Positions 62,716 through 64,000 of a stretch of DNA of 64,000 nt are shown piece by piece. The notes under the pieces are model-generated. The model saw only the letters and a list, made by a program, of their open reading frames with translations, did no database searches and had not been told where the DNA came from. Positions within the stretch are counted from its first letter, which is position 1. Each line of letters starts with the position of its first letter. The DNA is from Streptomyces sp. F001. Lineage in GTDB: Bacteria; Actinomycetota; Actinomycetes; Streptomycetales; Streptomycetaceae. The position numbers and the translations under genes were made by a program. The stretch lies in the NCBI RefSeq assembly GCF_004187715.1, contig NZ_QZWF01000002.1, forward strand, positions 124,001-188,000, in the 5' to 3' direction.

Positions 62716-64000
62716 ATGACAGACGACACCACGGACCGGCAGCGGCCGGACGGCACGCCCAGACCCCGGCTCAGACGCCCCGCCGCACTCCTCGGCGCCG
62801 CCGCCCTGGTGGCCGCCGGAGTCACGGCCATGACGGCCGGATCACCCGCGCAGGCCGCCGACACGCCGAAGACGGCACTCGGCAAGAACGGCCAGAAGCT
62901 CACGGTCTCCGCCTCCGCGAATCTGGACCCGGACGGCGAGACGCTCCGCGTCACCGGCGAGGGCTACGACGAGACCAAGGGCATCTACGTCGCCCTGTGC
63001 AAGGACAACGGCGACAACCGGATCCCCACGCCCTGCCTCGGCGGCGCCGACCAGTCCGGGGACAGCGGCGCCTCGAAGTGGATCGTCCCCGAGGGCGACC
63101 CCAACGAGGGAGAGCTCACCGAGATCTACGGCGACGGCGGCACCTTCGACGTCGAGATCGAGGTCAAGGCCAAGGACGGCGGCCTCGACTGCACCCAGGT
63201 CGCCTGCTCGGTCGTCACCCGCGTCGACCACCGCGCCGCCGGCGACCGCTCCCAGGACGTCCGTATCCCCGTCGCCTTCGAGGGCCAGGACCCCGGAGAC
63301 GGCGACGGCGGTGACGGCGTGGACGTCCCCGCGGGCACCGTCACCTACACCAAGGCCGCCGAGTACACCACCGCGGGCCAGCCGCTGGACCTCCTGCTGC
63401 ACCCCGACTCCGGGAAGCTGTACGTCGGTTCCCACAACATCCCCGACACCTCGGACGTCAACGAGGCGGGCCTGTACGTCCTCGACCCCGACGACGGCAA
63501 GGTGCTCAGCCACATCGCGCAGGCGCCGGGGTCCACCGGCACCATGGCCGCCCGCCCGGTGTACCGGATCATCGCGCCGCTGGCCGGCGACGGCGTCGCC
63601 TTCCAGTACCCGGTGCGCGGCATCGGCACCGCCAAGGACGGCGACACCGCCGCGAAGGGCGTCTGGCCTCCCGGCGGCACCGTCACGGGGGTCGGGCCCG
63701 GCGCCGACGCCTCCACGGTGCTGATCACGCAGGGTGCGGTGCTGTCCGAGATCGAGACGGCGACCGGCGCCGTCAAGCGGACGGTCACGCTCGACAGCGG
63801 CAGCGCGCTCGGTGTGGACACCGCCCGCAAGGCCGCCTGGTCCGCCGACGCCACCGGCGGCAAGCTCCGCCGCGTCGACACCGGCTCCTTCACGGTCACC
63901 GCCACGGCCGAACTGCCCGCGGACCTGCTCTCCTTCGTCGAGGTGGACCCGGAGACCGGCAACGTGTGGGTGGGCAGCGGCTATGCGGTGCTCGTCTTCG
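62716..64000 (+). CDS. Neocarzinostatin-like domain fused to a beta-propeller, partial
   Basis: The gene runs off the right edge after 428 residues. An arginine-rich N-terminus and hydrophobic stretch (about 22-48) form a signal. The neocarzinostatin-like domain spans about 58-188 (GIYVALC, PTPCLGG, GASKW, VACSVVTRVDH, Cys95/107/159/164 and His172). An acidic Gly/Asp linker is followed by a YncE/NHL-like propeller from about 210 (PLDLLLHPDSGKLYVGSHNIPD; SGSALGVDTARKAAWSADATG; LLSFVEVDPETGNVWVGSGYA). GCGAGGAACC precedes ATG 62716. Extracytoplasmic; a sortase signal could lie beyond the edge. Confidence 0.85.
   Translation, partial: MTDDTTDRQRPDGTPRPRLRRPAALLGAAALVAAGVTAMTAGSPAQAADTPKTALGKNGQKLTVSASANLDPDGETLRVTGEGYDETKGIYVALCKDNGDNRIPTPCLGGADQSGDSGASKWIVPEGDPNEGELTEIYGDGGTFDVEIEVKAKDGGLDCTQVACSVVTRVDHRAAGDRSQDVRIPVAFEGQDPGDGDGGDGVDVPAGTVTYTKAAEYTTAGQPLDLLLHPDSGKLYVGSHNIPDTSDVNEAGLYVLDPDDGKVLSHIAQAPGSTGTMAARPVYRIIAPLAGDGVAFQYPVRGIGTAKDGDTAAKGVWPPGGTVTGVGPGADASTVLITQGAVLSEIETATGAVKRTVTLDSGSALGVDTARKAAWSADATGGKLRRVDTGSFTVTATAELPADLLSFVEVDPETGNVWVGSGYAVLVF

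Overview
The window is chromosomal DNA from a Streptomyces-like actinomycete. GC is very high, GTG starts are frequent, many adjacent genes overlap by ATGA or GTGA, Tat and lipoprotein signals are common, and the regulatory sites are typical of the group: DmdR/IdeR iron boxes, a DasR-type site and LacI-type operators. I see no tRNA, rRNA, CRISPR array, prophage or intact insertion sequence. The content is accessory and catabolic rather than core housekeeping.

Layout. 1-8.0 kb: a leftward carbohydrate ABC operon (binding lipoprotein, two permeases, YesL-type DUF624 membrane protein, Tat-exported toroid-like protein cut by the window edge), divergent from a Gfo/Idh/MocA dehydrogenase and a Tat-exported phosphoesterase with a lectin-like domain. 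8.2-12.6 kb: a MerR regulator with a coupled membrane protein, VOC protein, LysE-type exporter, SseB-like protein and MarR regulator. 12.6-20.8 kb: a galactan utilisation locus (LacI regulator, two permeases, binding protein, GH42 beta-galactosidase, GH53 endo-galactanase). 21.0-22.9 kb: an ArsR-like regulator, then a fluoride riboswitch candidate followed by crcB-DUF190-crcB. 22.9-24.0 kb: fatty acid desaturase. 24.2-28.5 kb: amide/amino acid degradation (GntR regulator, 52-codon ORF, asparaginase, aspartase, glutaminase). 28.6-33.5 kb: two polyprenol-dependent mannosyltransferases, a D-Ala-D-Ala carboxypeptidase overlapping the second one tail to tail, and a short Rho homologue with a C-rich leader.

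34-46.1 kb: mixed enzymes (methyltransferase, alpha/beta hydrolase, serine hydrolase, CE7 esterase, a molybdopterin/flavin oxidoreductase pair, PrmC-like methyltransferase, PAS-GAF-PP2C phosphatase, secreted proteins). 46.2-48.8 kb: 2,4-dienoyl-CoA reductase and PadR regulator. 48.8-53.2 kb: secreted and FN3 proteins, a DasR-type site, GH75 chitosanase, SDR and TetR regulator. 53.2-55.3 kb: dhaKLM. 55.3-58.9 kb: a 464-base stretch without a clear gene, then DUF899, VanW-family and SnoaL-like genes. 59.0-64 kb: an iron-regulated, probably haem-acquisition, cell-surface locus: an HmuT-like binding lipoprotein divergent from three secreted proteins with neocarzinostatin-like domains (one with a sortase motif, one fused to a beta-propeller) and an HtaA-like protein, controlled from two iron boxes.

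The observations most worth following are the iron-box surface locus at the right end, the fluoride riboswitch with a visible translational switch, a palindrome shared by three distant promoters that suggests a small MarR regulon, and the second Rho gene with a rut-like leader.
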